From: Brachybacterium tyrofermentans | GTDB taxonomy: Bacteria > Actinomycetota > Actinomycetes > Actinomycetales > Dermabacteraceae | Assembly (NCBI RefSeq): GCF_014897585.1 | Contig: NZ_JABUXW010000029.1 | Location: forward strand, 1-51,442 | Reading direction: 5' to 3' | Length of the DNA: 51,442 nucleotides | In this document: positions 42,874-51,363 of the stretch, in pieces | Layout: each line of letters begins with the position of its first letter | Position numbering within the stretch: the stretch's first letter is position 1 | The notes under the pieces: generated by a model | Seen by the model: only the letters and a program-made list of their open reading frames with translations | Databases searched by the model: none | What the model was told of the DNA's origin: nothing | Program-made: the position numbers and the translations under genes

Positions 42874-43601
42874 CGCGCGCCGAAGATCGCCGAGCCCACG
42901 CGCACGATGGTCGCGCCCTCCTCGACGGCGATCTCGAGATCGCCGCTCATGCCCATCGACAGCTGCTCGAGCTCCGGCAGATCGCACTTCTCACGGGCCT
43001 GGTCCCGCAGCTCCCGCAGCCCGCGCAGGGAGGCCCGCACCTGGTCCGCGTCGCTGGTGTTGGCGCCGATGGTCATCAGGCCCACGGGCCGCAGATGCTC
43101 GCTCGCGCGCAGACGATCGAGGATCGGGCCGACGGCCTCCAGCGTCGGGGCGAATCCTCCCTTGGACTCCTCCCCCGAGGTGTTGACCTGCACGAGCACA
43201 TCGCGCACCAGGCCGGCCATATCGGCGCGGCGCTCGAGCGCGTCGGCGATGTCCGTGCGGTCCACGCTGTGGATCAGCTCGGCGAACGCGACCACGTCAC
43301 GGGCCTTGTTGGTCTGGAGTCGGCCGATGAAGTGCCGTGGCACCCCGTTGTCCACGAGCAGCGGATCGGCGTGCTTGGCGATCTCCTGAGCCCGGTTCTC
43401 CCCCACGGCGATCTCCCGGCCGCGCTCCCTCAGCATCTCGATCGCCGTGGCGATCTCCTGCGGCGTGCGCGTCTTGGTGGCCAGCAGCAGGGTGATCGCC
43501 CGACCATCGCGCCCGCTGCGCTCTGCGGCGTCGTCGAGGCGCGCGAGCACCCCGTCGAGGCGGGCGGCGAGCTGATCGGAGGCGGAGGAGTCTGCGGTCA
43601 T
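42867..43601 (-). CDS. YggS-family PLP homeostasis protein
   Basis: A 244-residue cytoplasmic PLP-binding protein (PLPHP/YggS/PROSC family). Family marks are LLLATKTRTPQEI with the PLP Lys, the segment VGENRAQEIAKHADPL, HFIGRLQTNKARDV, LVQVNTSGEESKGGF, GLMTIGANTSD and the C-terminal LSMGMSGDLEIAVEEGATIVRVGSAIFG. It balances vitamin B6 and amino-acid pools and has no known catalytic activity. In many actinobacteria yggS lies next to ftsZ and sepF; here it does not. The ATG at 43601 has GGAGG close upstream; ATG at 43610 is the alternative. The stop codon lies in a 33-bp tandem repeat. Confidence 0.93.
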   Translation of the reverse strand: MTADSSASDQLAARLDGVLARLDDAAERSGRDGRAITLLLATKTRTPQEIATAIEMLRERGREIAVGENRAQEIAKHADPLLVDNGVPRHFIGRLQTNKARDVVAFAELIHSVDRTDIADALERRADMAGLVRDVLVQVNTSGEESKGGFAPTLEAVGPILDRLRASEHLRPVGLMTIGANTSDADQVRASLRGLRELRDQAREKCDLPELEQLSMGMSGDLEIAVEEGATIVRVGSAIFGARA

Positions 43602-43743
43602 GCCCTCCATTGTGGCCCGGAACGAGTCGTCCCCGGGAATCGGGCAGGACCGGCTCCCTGGACGGTCCCGCTCCTGGGACCGGTCGGGTTCCCGGGACCT
43701 GTCCGACTCCACGACCTGATCGGGTTCCGCTCCGGGAACCTCG

Positions 43744-43817
43744 TGCCCCCAGCGGGACTCGAACCCGCACTGTGCCGCTTTTAAGGCGGCCGCCTCTGCC
43801 GATTGGGCTATGGGGGC
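43744..43817 (-). tRNA. tRNA-Leu (anticodon UAA), short variable arm
   Basis: A 74-base cloverleaf on the minus strand. Acceptor GCCCCCA pairs with TGGGGGC, with A as discriminator and no encoded CCA. The D arm has GCCC/AGGC with one mismatch and GG in the loop. The anticodon stem GCCGC/GCGGC closes the loop CTTAAAA, giving anticodon UAA. The variable region is only ACAGT, and the T arm is GCGGG-TTCGAGT-CCCGC. Leucine tRNAs normally have a long variable arm, so the short one is notable. It reads UUA, a very rare codon in such high-GC genomes. Confidence 0.88.
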
Positions 43818-43885
43818 TGGTCCCTATGATCCATCCGGACCGCGTGCACTGAGCACTGCAGAATCACTTTATGCTGGATTGCACC

Positions 43886-46048
43886 ATGACCGCTGTGATC
43901 CGGTCCCTCGCGGACTCCCTGCGACGGTTCGGCGACGACCGCCTCGAGGCGCTGCTCCTCGCCCGACCGGATCTCGCCTCGCCCGTTCCCAAGGGGCTGG
44001 GCCCCCTCGCGGCCCGTGCCGCCGGCGCCACCTCGGCGCGTCGGGCGCTCGGAGCGCTCACCCTCCCGGAGCTGCATCTGGTCGAAGCGCTCGCCGTGCT
44101 GGACGACGGTTCCTCACCGGCGGACCTCGCGGCGGCGGTCTCCTCGGATCCGGCGACCATCTCCCCCGGCCTCGAGCGCCTGACCACCCTCGCCCTGGTC
44201 TGGGGCGAGGACGAGCTGCACCTGATCCGCCCGCTGCGCGAAGGTCTCCGCGCCCCGGCGGGCCTCGCCCCTGCCACCCCGGACGACCCGACACCGGCCG
44301 AGGCGGAACGCCGGGTGGATGCCGCGCGCGAGACCCTGTCCGAGGTGCTCGAGACCCTGGCCTGGGGCCCGTCGACCGTGGAGGGCCGCGGCCGCCTCGC
44401 CGCCGCCCTGCAGGGTGCCGGCATCGTCGTGGCCGACGGCGAGGGCACGCTGCACATCCCCCGCACCGTCCAGCTGGCGCTCCGCGGCGGTCGCGTGCAC
44501 CGCAGCCATGCGGCGCTGCGCCGCTCCCCCACCGGGCCCGCGCTCACCGAGAGCATCCCGGGCTCCCGCTCGGCCCAGGCCGTCGAGCGGGCCTTCGAGG
44601 CGCTGCGACTGCTGGGGACCGTGCGCGGCTTCGACGAGGACCCGCCGGGAGTGCTGCGCAAGGGTGGGCTTCCCCAGCGTGACCTGCGCCGCCTCGCCGA
44701 TCGCGCCGGCACCTCCACCCTCAACTACGCCACCGTGCTGCAATCCGCCTGGCAGGCCGGACTGATCGGCCACGACGGGCAGGAATGGCATCCCACCCGG
44801 GACTGGGACGCCCACCGCATCCAACCGGCCGAGCAGCGCTGGGCCGAGCTGGTCCTCGCCTGGGCACTCGGCCACCATCTCGCAGCCGTCGTCGGCACCC
44901 CCGACGCCGCGGGCGCGAACCGCTCGCTGCTCTCGGACCTCACCCGCCGCGACGGCGTGCGCACGCGCCGCGGCAGCCTGCTGCGCGCCCTGCGCACCTG
45001 CCCCGGCCTCAGCGTCGAGGAGGACTCCCTGGCGCTCTCGCTGGCCTGGGCGTTCCCTCTGGTCCCGGCCGACGTGATCGAGGAGGAGACCGCCGCGGTG
45101 CTGGTGGAGGGTGAAGCGCTCGGGGTGCTCGACGACGGGGCGCTGACGGTGCTCGGCCAGGAGCTGGTGCTCGCGCTGGACGAGGACGTCACCCAGGCCG
45201 ATGCCCGTCTCGCCGGAGCCCTGCAGGAGGCGGCCCCCGCCCCGGTGGACGAGGTGCTGCTGGATGCCGACCTCACCGTCGTCGTGCCCGGTCGCCCCGC
45301 CGAGCGTCTGCTGCCCCTGCTGGACTGGGCCGAGGTCGTCTCCCGCGGAGGTGCGCTCACGCTGCGGTTCAGCACCGCCTCCGTCCGTCGGGCCCTCGGC
45401 TCGGGGCGGGACGCGGAGGCCCTGCTCGCCCTGCTGGAGAGCGCCTCGCGCTCGCCGATCCCGCAGGGTCTGAGCTACCTGCTGCAGGACGAGCAGCGTC
45501 GACACGGGCGGGTCCAGATCTCCCGGGCCACCACCGTGCTCACGGCGGACCCCGAGGTGCTCGACCTCCTCCAGGTCGCCCCCGAGGCGTCAGCCCTCTC
45601 CCTGCGCCGCCTGGCACCGACCGTCGCCGTGACCCTCTCGGATCCCGGTTTCGCCCTGCAGCTGGCACGCACGGCCGGTCTCTCCCCGCAGGCAGTGGGG
45701 CCCGACGGCAGCGCAGCCGGGCCCGAGCTCGCGCACTCCCTTCCCGGCGGTCCGGTCGACCCCGACCTGGTCACCGTCGACGGGCCCGACCTGCGGGTCC
45801 CGGCCCTCGAGGCCGTCGGCCGGATCCGGGCGGCGGAGGCCGGCGCGACGGACCTGTCGGTCACCGACCGTCTGCTCGAGGCGATCGCGCAGGAGAGCGA
45901 GATCGCGATCGGGATCGTCGACGGCCGCGGCGGCGTGGTCGCGAAGCAGGTGCACGCGCTGTCCCTCGAGGGCGGGCGGCTGCGGGCCCGTGAGTCGGGG
46001 AGCCCGGAGGAGTTCACGGTGCTCGTGCACCGGGTGACGCTTGGCTGA
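43886..46048 (+). CDS. helicase-associated domain protein (XPB partner type)
   Basis: A 720-residue actinobacterial protein of the helicase C-terminal-associated group. The N-terminus VIRSLADSLRRFGDDRLEAL then LLARPDLASPVP and the repeated winged-helix-like stretches (about 45-115 and 240-300) are typical. The C-terminal third has the domain that ends in VAKQVHALSLEGGRLRARES. No Walker motif is present, so it is not itself a helicase. In related genomes it often lies near the XPB-type helicase, which here is 3.6 kb downstream. ATG at 43886 is preferred because the following residues match the usual N-terminus; ATG at 43871 overlaps the likely -10 TATGCT at 43870-43875. A DNA-repair or DNA-binding role is inferred. 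Confidence 0.82.
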   Translation: MTAVIRSLADSLRRFGDDRLEALLLARPDLASPVPKGLGPLAARAAGATSARRALGALTLPELHLVEALAVLDDGSSPADLAAAVSSDPATISPGLERLTTLALVWGEDELHLIRPLREGLRAPAGLAPATPDDPTPAEAERRVDAARETLSEVLETLAWGPSTVEGRGRLAAALQGAGIVVADGEGTLHIPRTVQLALRGGRVHRSHAALRRSPTGPALTESIPGSRSAQAVERAFEALRLLGTVRGFDEDPPGVLRKGGLPQRDLRRLADRAGTSTLNYATVLQSAWQAGLIGHDGQEWHPTRDWDAHRIQPAEQRWAELVLAWALGHHLAAVVGTPDAAGANRSLLSDLTRRDGVRTRRGSLLRALRTCPGLSVEEDSLALSLAWAFPLVPADVIEEETAAVLVEGEALGVLDDGALTVLGQELVLALDEDVTQADARLAGALQEAAPAPVDEVLLDADLTVVVPGRPAERLLPLLDWAEVVSRGGALTLRFSTASVRRALGSGRDAEALLALLESASRSPIPQGLSYLLQDEQRRHGRVQISRATTVLTADPEVLDLLQVAPEASALSLRRLAPTVAVTLSDPGFALQLARTAGLSPQAVGPDGSAAGPELAHSLPGGPVDPDLVTVDGPDLRVPALEAVGRIRAAEAGATDLSVTDRLLEAIAQESEIAIGIVDGRGGVVAKQVHALSLEGGRLRARESGSPEEFTVLVHRVTLG

Positions 46049-46123
46049 TCCAGGACGCCGCCGTCGTGGCGGACCACCGGCGTGGGGACTTCTGCCCATG
46101 GCGCATCAGGGTATTCCCAGGGT

Positions 46124-46129
46124 TATGAT
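46124..46129 (+). promoter_or_regulatory. -10 box of the small membrane protein gene
   Basis: TATGAT is one of the best -10 matches in the window. It gives a leader of about 80 bases before the ATG at 46217. No good -35 box was seen. Confidence 0.55.
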
Positions 46130-46216
46130 CTCTTTCGACGTCGAGCGGGATCTCCGCGGCGACTGATGAAACGTTCAGGGGACTCAACCCTTAGGAACCT
46201 CGAAGGGACCACCATC

Positions 46217-46501
46217 ATGACCGACCCGAACTTCGCTCCTGCCGCGCCGACCGGAGGCGCCCCCGTCAAGAAGACCAAGTGGATCGTCCAGCTGATCGTC
46301 TCGATCCTCTGCGGCGGCAACCTCATCGTCCTGGCCCTCGCCATCGTGGGCCTGGTCAAGGCGGATACGGACCTCCCGCTGGCGAACAAGCTCTACAAGT
46401 GGGGCTGGATCGTCTTCGCGATCATCTGGATCCTCTACATCATCCTGATCGTGATCGTGATCGCCACCGGAGGGCTTTCCGCGAGCGTCAACACCTACTG
46501 A
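46217..46501 (+). CDS. small two-segment membrane protein
   Basis: A 94-residue protein with a short Pro/Ala-rich cytoplasmic N-terminus and two membrane segments (about 21-48 and 64-86) joined by a polar loop (KADTDLPLANKLYKWG). The layout resembles CD225/DUF4190-like small membrane proteins, but I do not recognise a family with confidence. The ATG at 46217 has AAGGGA 8-9 bases upstream. It has its own near-consensus -10 box and a strong terminator, so it is a separate, probably well-expressed unit. Confidence 0.75.
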   Translation: MTDPNFAPAAPTGGAPVKKTKWIVQLIVSILCGGNLIVLALAIVGLVKADTDLPLANKLYKWGWIVFAIIWILYIILIVIVIATGGLSASVNTY

Positions 46502-46542
46502 TCTGCGGATCGAGGCGCTGAGGCGCCGTCGATCACCCGCAG

Positions 46543-46585
46543 CATGACGAAGGCCCGGACCGATATGGTCCGGGCCTTCGTCATG
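46543..46585. terminator. strong bidirectional terminator
   Basis: A perfect 19-bp stem (46543-46561 with 46567-46585) around the loop GATAT, located 42 bases after the small membrane protein gene. It is the longest perfect hairpin in the window. Confidence 0.9.
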
Positions 46586-46593
46586 TCCTAGCG

Positions 46594-46631
46594 CGGAGCG
46601 GACGGACGGTCACGACCGATCGTCCGCTCCG
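46594..46631 (-). terminator. terminator of gnd
   Basis: CGGAGCGGACG (46594-46604) and CGTCCGCTCCG (46621-46631) form an 11-bp stem directly after the gnd stop on the minus strand. An inner pairing of CGGTC with GACCG is possible. Confidence 0.75.
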
Positions 46632-46638
46632 TGGCGGA

Positions 46639-48099
46639 TCAGTCCTGCTTGGTCTCGCGACGGTCCTCGGACCACTCCACGTGGAAGGTGCCCTCGGCGT
46701 CGACGCGCTGGTAGGTGTGCGCACCGAAGTAGTCGCGCTGGGCCTGGACGAGGGCCGCGGGGAGGCGCTCGGAGCGGACCGCGTCGTAGTACGACAGGGT
46801 CGAGGCGAACACCGGCACCGGGTAGCCGCTGGCGGCCGCGAAGGCCACCACGCGACGCCACGCCGGGATGCACTTGGCGATCTCGGTGGTGAAGTACTCG
46901 TCCGAGAGCAGCAGCGGCAGCTTCGCGTCGCGCTCGTAGGCCTCGGTGATGCGGTTCAGGAAGCGGGCGCGGATGATGCAGCCACCGCGCCAGATGCGAG
47001 CCATCGCACCGAGGTCGATGTCCCAGCCGAACTCCTCGGCGCCCGCGGCGATCTCGTCGAAGCCCTGCGAGTACGAGACCAGCTTCGCGGCGTAGAGCGC
47101 CTTCTGCAGGTCGTCGATGAACTGGGCCTCGTCGGCGATCTCGAGGGTCTGCGCCTCGGCGGGGAGCACCTTGAGGCCGGCCTCGCGCTGCGGCGTGGAG
47201 CCGGAGACGGAGCGGGCGAAGGTGGCCTCGGCGATGCCGGTGACCGGGACGCCGAGGTCCAGGGCCGTCTGCACGGTCCAGGCGCCGGTGCCCTTCTGGG
47301 CGGCGCGGTCGAGGATGACGTCCACGAAGGGCTTGCCGGAGGTGACGTCGGTGTGGTGGAGCACCTCGGCGGTGATCTCGATGAGGAACGACTCGAGGTC
47401 GCCCTTGTTCCACTCGGCGAACACGTCGCCGATCTCGCCGGCGTTCTTGCCCAGCGCCTTGGACATGAGGTCGTAGGCCTCGGAGATGACCTGCATGTCG
47501 GCGTACTCGATGCCGTTGTGGACCATCTTCACGAAGTGGCCGGCTCCATCGGCACCGACGTGGGTGCAGCAGGGCTCGCCGTCGACGTGCGCCGAGATCT
47601 TCTCGAGCATCGGGCCGAGGCGCTCGTAGGACTGCTTGGTGCCGCCGGGCATGATCGAGGGGCCGTTGAGGGCGCCCTCCTCGCCACCGGAGACGCCGGA
47701 GCCCACGAAGTGCAGGCCCTTCTCGCGCAGATCGGCCTCACGACGGCGGGTGTCGCCGAACAGGGCGTTCCCGGCGTCGACGATGATGTCGCCCTCCTCC
47801 ATGAGGGAGGCGAGCTCGTCGATCACGGCGTCGGTCGGCTTGCCGGCCTTGACCATGATGATCGCGACGCGCGGCTTCTGCAGGGAGGCGACGAAGTCCG
47901 ACATGGACTCCGAGGGGTAGAACTCGCCGTCGGCGCTGTGGTCGTCCATGACCTTCTCGGTCTTGCCGACGCTGCGGTTGTGGAGGGCGACCTTGAAGCC
48001 GTTGCGGGCGAAGTTACGGGCCAGGTTGGAGCCCATCACCGCCATTCCGGTGACACCGATGTCCGCGACATCGGCGGGGGACGGAGCGAAGCTAGCCAT
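46639..48099 (-). CDS. gnd: 6-phosphogluconate dehydrogenase (decarboxylating)
   Basis: A 486-residue enzyme of the oxidative pentose phosphate pathway that converts 6-phosphogluconate to ribulose-5-phosphate and CO2 with reduction of NADP(+). The Rossmann motif IGVTGMAVMGSNLARNFARNG and HNRS fit the dinucleotide site. The substrate region GVSGGEEGALNGPSIMPGG and the catalytic GHFVKMVHNGIEYADMQVI are intact. The C-terminal domain ends VDAEGTFHVEWSEDR. Length is that of the long, dimeric form. The ATG at 48099 has GAGGAG 6-7 bases upstream, and a TAGAAT -10 lies about 92 bases upstream. Confidence 0.97.
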   Translation of the reverse strand: MASFAPSPADVADIGVTGMAVMGSNLARNFARNGFKVALHNRSVGKTEKVMDDHSADGEFYPSESMSDFVASLQKPRVAIIMVKAGKPTDAVIDELASLMEEGDIIVDAGNALFGDTRRREADLREKGLHFVGSGVSGGEEGALNGPSIMPGGTKQSYERLGPMLEKISAHVDGEPCCTHVGADGAGHFVKMVHNGIEYADMQVISEAYDLMSKALGKNAGEIGDVFAEWNKGDLESFLIEITAEVLHHTDVTSGKPFVDVILDRAAQKGTGAWTVQTALDLGVPVTGIAEATFARSVSGSTPQREAGLKVLPAEAQTLEIADEAQFIDDLQKALYAAKLVSYSQGFDEIAAGAEEFGWDIDLGAMARIWRGGCIIRARFLNRITEAYERDAKLPLLLSDEYFTTEIAKCIPAWRRVVAFAAASGYPVPVFASTLSYYDAVRSERLPAALVQAQRDYFGAHTYQRVDAEGTFHVEWSEDRRETKQD

Positions 48100-48190
48100 G
48101 GGTTCTCCTCAGATCAGGTGACTGTCGAGCCGGGCCGGACCGCTGCGCCGAGGACGTCGACGCACTGCGGGGCCCGGTCCATCACGGCCC

Positions 48191-48196
48191 ATTCTA
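48191..48196 (-). promoter_or_regulatory. -10 box of gnd
   Basis: TAGAAT on the minus strand, giving a leader of about 85 bases. No convincing -35 box. Confidence 0.5.
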
Positions 48197-48495
48197 ATGA
48201 AAAGCGCGCGGGGGTAGCCCCACGTGCCAGGGCTTGCCGTGGTGCAGGGCACGGTGCGCCCGCCGCGGGGCCTGCTGAATGCCCTCAGAAGCGCCGCGGG
48301 ACGGCGAGGTCCGGACAGCCGGGATCCCGCCGTCGGTCACCGTGCGTCGTCCATTCGTCGGGTATCGCCGGGGCCGAACGTTTCGTATCGTGTACCTGCT
48401 GGCGCCGGGAACGGCGCCGCGAGCCGATCCGCTTCGGCCCCTGAGGACCGGCCTGCACAGGCCGGGACGCCGCGACCGCGAGAGAGACCAGACAC
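48197..48495. other. intergenic region between gnd and the YGQP-repeat gene
   Basis: About 300 bases of high-GC sequence between the gnd promoter and the next start. A possible plus-strand -10 (TATCGT in CGTATCGTGTACC, near 48385) would give a leader of about 100 bases. No repeat, RNA gene or credible short gene was seen. Confidence 0.4.
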
Positions 48496-49566
48496 ATGAC
48501 AGTCCCCCCGCCCCCGCACGAACCATCTGCCCAGCCGGGCGGCGCGAGCCCGTACGGCCAGCCCTCCCCGGCCGGCGACTACGGGCAGCCCTCGTCCGCC
48601 GCGCCCTACGACCAGCCTGAGTCCGGTGGGTCGTACGGCCAGCCGTCGCCCGCCGGGGCATACGGCCAGACGTCCGCTGCGGACCCCTACGGCCAGTCGT
48701 CACCCGCCTCGGGATACGGCCAGCCGTCGCCTGCGGCCGCGTACGGCCAGCCGTCTCCCAGCGGGGCCTACGGGCAGCCGGCGCCGGCAGGCCCGACGGG
48801 CCAGCCCGGACCCTCGCACGATGCCGCCTGGGGTCTGCAGGACGGCCAGGTCGGATCGGGCGTTCCCGCTCCCGGTCAGGACCTCGGCTCCGACCTGGGT
48901 GCCGCCCTGAAGTTCGCCGGCAACGCCCTGCTGCGCAACTGGGTCCCGTTCCTGGTCGCCGGGCTGATCTACGGTGCCATCGCCACCGTGATCCTCATCG
49001 GTGGATTCGCCGGTGGTTTCGCCGCGATGCTCCCCGCGATGGAGACCGCCGGAGCGTCCGACGAGGTACCGGTCGGCACTCTCCTGCTGTTCTATGCGAT
49101 CTTCTTCGGCGCCGGACTGCTCACCGTCCCCTTCGGGCTGCTGTGGCAGTCGGGCTCCGTGCGCAGCGCCGAGATCATCCTCGAGGGCGGACGGCCGAGC
49201 ATCGGTCAGGCGCTCATCGGCCCGTTCCGCGTCATCCTCACCGCTCTGCTGGTGGGCGCCATCACCTTCGTCGGCTTCCTCCTGTTCTACATCCCGGGCC
49301 TGATCGCCGCCGTGATGCTCATGTTCGCGATCCCGGCAGCCGCGCGCGGCGCCTCGCCGTTCGCCGCGGTCAAGGAGAGCTTCTCCCTGGTCAAGAACAA
49401 CCTCGGGACCTCGATCGTCGCGTATCTCGTGATCTCCGTGATCAGCTCCGTGGCGGGCATGCTGATCATCTCGATCATCGCCCTGATCCCGTTCGTCGTG
49501 CTCTTCGAGTTCGGGATGTACGAGCGGCTGAACCGCCGCGAGCTGCCCGACCCCGCGAAGGGCTGA
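48496..49566 (+). CDS. membrane protein with N-terminal YGQP repeats
   Basis: A 356-residue protein. Residues about 18-99 are nine tandem copies of a 9-residue unit (consensus xYGQPSPAG), giving a Pro/Gln/Tyr/Gly-rich cytoplasmic tail. The remaining part has about five or six membrane segments, starting ALLRNWVPFLVAGLIYGAIA near 138, with an amphipathic stretch RSAEIILEGGRPSIGQALIG between. It resembles DUF975/glycerophosphodiester-phosphodiesterase-type membrane domain proteins, common in Micrococcales, with no assigned function. The ribosome site before the ATG is weak (GAGAGAG). Such tails can be phosphorylated or self-associate, but nothing here shows that. Confidence 0.75.
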   Translation: MTVPPPPHEPSAQPGGASPYGQPSPAGDYGQPSSAAPYDQPESGGSYGQPSPAGAYGQTSAADPYGQSSPASGYGQPSPAAAYGQPSPSGAYGQPAPAGPTGQPGPSHDAAWGLQDGQVGSGVPAPGQDLGSDLGAALKFAGNALLRNWVPFLVAGLIYGAIATVILIGGFAGGFAAMLPAMETAGASDEVPVGTLLLFYAIFFGAGLLTVPFGLLWQSGSVRSAEIILEGGRPSIGQALIGPFRVILTALLVGAITFVGFLLFYIPGLIAAVMLMFAIPAAARGASPFAAVKESFSLVKNNLGTSIVAYLVISVISSVAGMLIISIIALIPFVVLFEFGMYERLNRRELPDPAKG

Positions 49567-49642
49567 GCCGCAATTCCCCGACGGCCGATGGGGCGTGTCC
49601 CGGCACACCCCGTCGGCCCGTCGTCCGTCCGCATCTGCGGCG

Positions 49643-49648
49643 TAGCCT
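49643..49648 (+). promoter_or_regulatory. -10 box of leaderless XPB gene
   Basis: TAGCCT ends 6 bases before the ATG at 49655. The intervening GAGGGG is too close to act as a normal ribosome site. Confidence 0.5.
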
Positions 49649-49654
49649 GAGGGG

Positions 49655-51310
49655 ATGACCGACGGCCCCCTCATCGTCCAGAGCGACAAGTCCCTCCTGC
49701 TCGAGGTGGGACATCCGCAGGCGCAGTCCGCCCGCGCCTCGATCGCCGCCTTCGCCGAGCTCGAACGGGCTCCCGAGCACGTGCACACCTACCGCATCAC
49801 CGACCTCGGTCTGTGGAACGCACGGGCCGCGGGCTATGACGCGGAATCCGTGGTCGCCGCCCTCGTGGACAACTCCCGGTACCCGGTCCCCCACTCGCTG
49901 CTCATCGACGTCGCGGACACCATGGACCGCTACGGCCGCCTGCAGCTGCGCTCGGACCCCACCCATGGGCTCGTGCTCCACGCCCTGGACCGCGCGGTGC
50001 TCGAGGAGGTCTCCCGGGCGAAGCGGATCCAAGGGATGCTCGGCGAGCGCCTCGACGAGTCGACCGTGCTCGTGCACCCCTCCGAGCGCGGTGCGCTGAA
50101 GCAGGCGCTGCTCAAGCTCGGCTGGCCCGCCGAGGATCAGGCCGGGTACGTCGACGGCGAGGCCCATGCCATCGCGCTGCGGGAGGACGACTGGCAGCTG
50201 CGGCCCTACCAGGCCGAGGCTGTGGACGGCTTCCGCCATGGCGGCAGCGGGGTCGTCGTGCTCCCCTGCGGCGCCGGGAAGACCCTGGTGGGCGCGGCCG
50301 CGATGGCGGCGATGCAGCGCACCACCCTCGTCCTCGTCACCTCCACGGTCTCCGCGCGGCAGTGGAAGAGCGAGCTGCTGCGCCGCACCGACCTCACCGA
50401 GGACGAGATCGGCGAGTACTCCGGAGCCAGCAAGGAGATCCGTCCCGTCACCATCGCCACCTACCAGGTGCTCACGATGAAGCGGAAGGGCATCCACCCC
50501 CATCTCGAGCTCATGAGCGCCCGCGACTGGGGTCTCATCGTGTACGACGAGGTCCATCTGCTGCCCGCGCCCGTCTTCCGCATGACCGCCGATCTGCAGG
50601 CCCGCCGCCGGCTGGGCCTGACCGCGACGCTCGTGCGCGAGGACGGCCGCGAGGGCGAGGTGTTCTCCCTGATCGGCCCCAAGCGCTACGACGCCCCGTG
50701 GAAGGACATCGAGGCCCAGGGCTATATCGCCCCTGCGGACTGCACCGAGGTGCGGGTCGCGATGCCGGCCGACGACCGCATGGCCTATGCGATGGCCGAG
50801 GCCTCCGACCGGGCCCGGCTGGGGGCGGCGCATCCGGCGAAGAACGCCGTGGTCGAGCGGATCGCCGCCCGGCACGAGGGCGAGCCGATGCTGGTGATCG
50901 GTCAGTACATCGACCAGCTCGAGGAGCTCGCCGCCCACCTCGATGCCGAGCTCATCACCGGCAAGACCCCGGTGCGCCGCCGCCAGGAGCTGTTCGACGC
51001 CTTCCGTGCCGGGGAGCTGACCCGTCTGGTGGTCTCGAAGGTCGCGAACTTCTCGATCGATCTCCCGGAGGCATCCGTCGCCGTGCAGGTCAGCGGCGCC
51101 TTCGGCTCTCGCCAGGAGGAGGCTCAGCGCCTGGGTCGACTGCTGCGCCCGAAGGCTGACGGCCGCACCGCGCACTTCTACACGGTCGTCATGCGCGACA
51201 CGCAGGACCAGGACTTCGCGGCGCACCGCCAGCGCTTCCTCGCCGAGCAGGGGTATGCGTACACGATCATGGACGCCGACCAGCTCGGCGCCCCGGCCGA
51301 CGCGAGCTGA
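49655..51310 (+). CDS. DNA repair helicase XPB
   Basis: A 551-residue superfamily 2 DNA helicase of the bacterial XPB group. The N-terminal damage-recognition-like domain (about 1-180) is followed by RecA-like domain 1 with LRPYQAEAV, Walker A LPCGAGKTLVG (about 209-219), the DEVH box VYDEVHLLP and motif III GLTATLVREDG. RecA-like domain 2 contains LVIGQYIDQLEELA, ITGKTPVRRRQELFDAFRAG, the motif V region VVSKVANFSIDLPEASVAVQ and the motif VI RQEEAQRLGRLLRPK. It unwinds DNA 3'-5' in repair. TAGCCT 6 bases before the ATG suggests a leaderless message. The stop codon falls in the first unit of a 15-bp tandem repeat. Confidence 0.95.
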   Translation: MTDGPLIVQSDKSLLLEVGHPQAQSARASIAAFAELERAPEHVHTYRITDLGLWNARAAGYDAESVVAALVDNSRYPVPHSLLIDVADTMDRYGRLQLRSDPTHGLVLHALDRAVLEEVSRAKRIQGMLGERLDESTVLVHPSERGALKQALLKLGWPAEDQAGYVDGEAHAIALREDDWQLRPYQAEAVDGFRHGGSGVVVLPCGAGKTLVGAAAMAAMQRTTLVLVTSTVSARQWKSELLRRTDLTEDEIGEYSGASKEIRPVTIATYQVLTMKRKGIHPHLELMSARDWGLIVYDEVHLLPAPVFRMTADLQARRRLGLTATLVREDGREGEVFSLIGPKRYDAPWKDIEAQGYIAPADCTEVRVAMPADDRMAYAMAEASDRARLGAAHPAKNAVVERIAARHEGEPMLVIGQYIDQLEELAAHLDAELITGKTPVRRRQELFDAFRAGELTRLVVSKVANFSIDLPEASVAVQVSGAFGSRQEEAQRLGRLLRPKADGRTAHFYTVVMRDTQDQDFAAHRQRFLAEQGYAYTIMDADQLGAPADAS

Positions 51311-51363
51311 GAACTCCCGAGCTGAGAACTCCCGAGCTGACGACTCCCGAGCTGTGCGTTCCC
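51304..51363. repeat. 15-bp tandem repeat spanning the XPB stop codon
   Basis: Units GAGCTGAGAACTCCC at 51304-51318 and 51319-51333 are identical, 51334-51348 has two changes, and 51349-51363 is more diverged. The XPB TGA (51308-51310) is in the first unit and recurs in frame in the second and third. Confidence 0.9.

Noticed and set aside
43620..43740. GGGACCGGTC-type degenerate repeats between yggS and the tRNA
   Set aside because: Units are too irregular to define a period; probably GC-rich spacer sequence.
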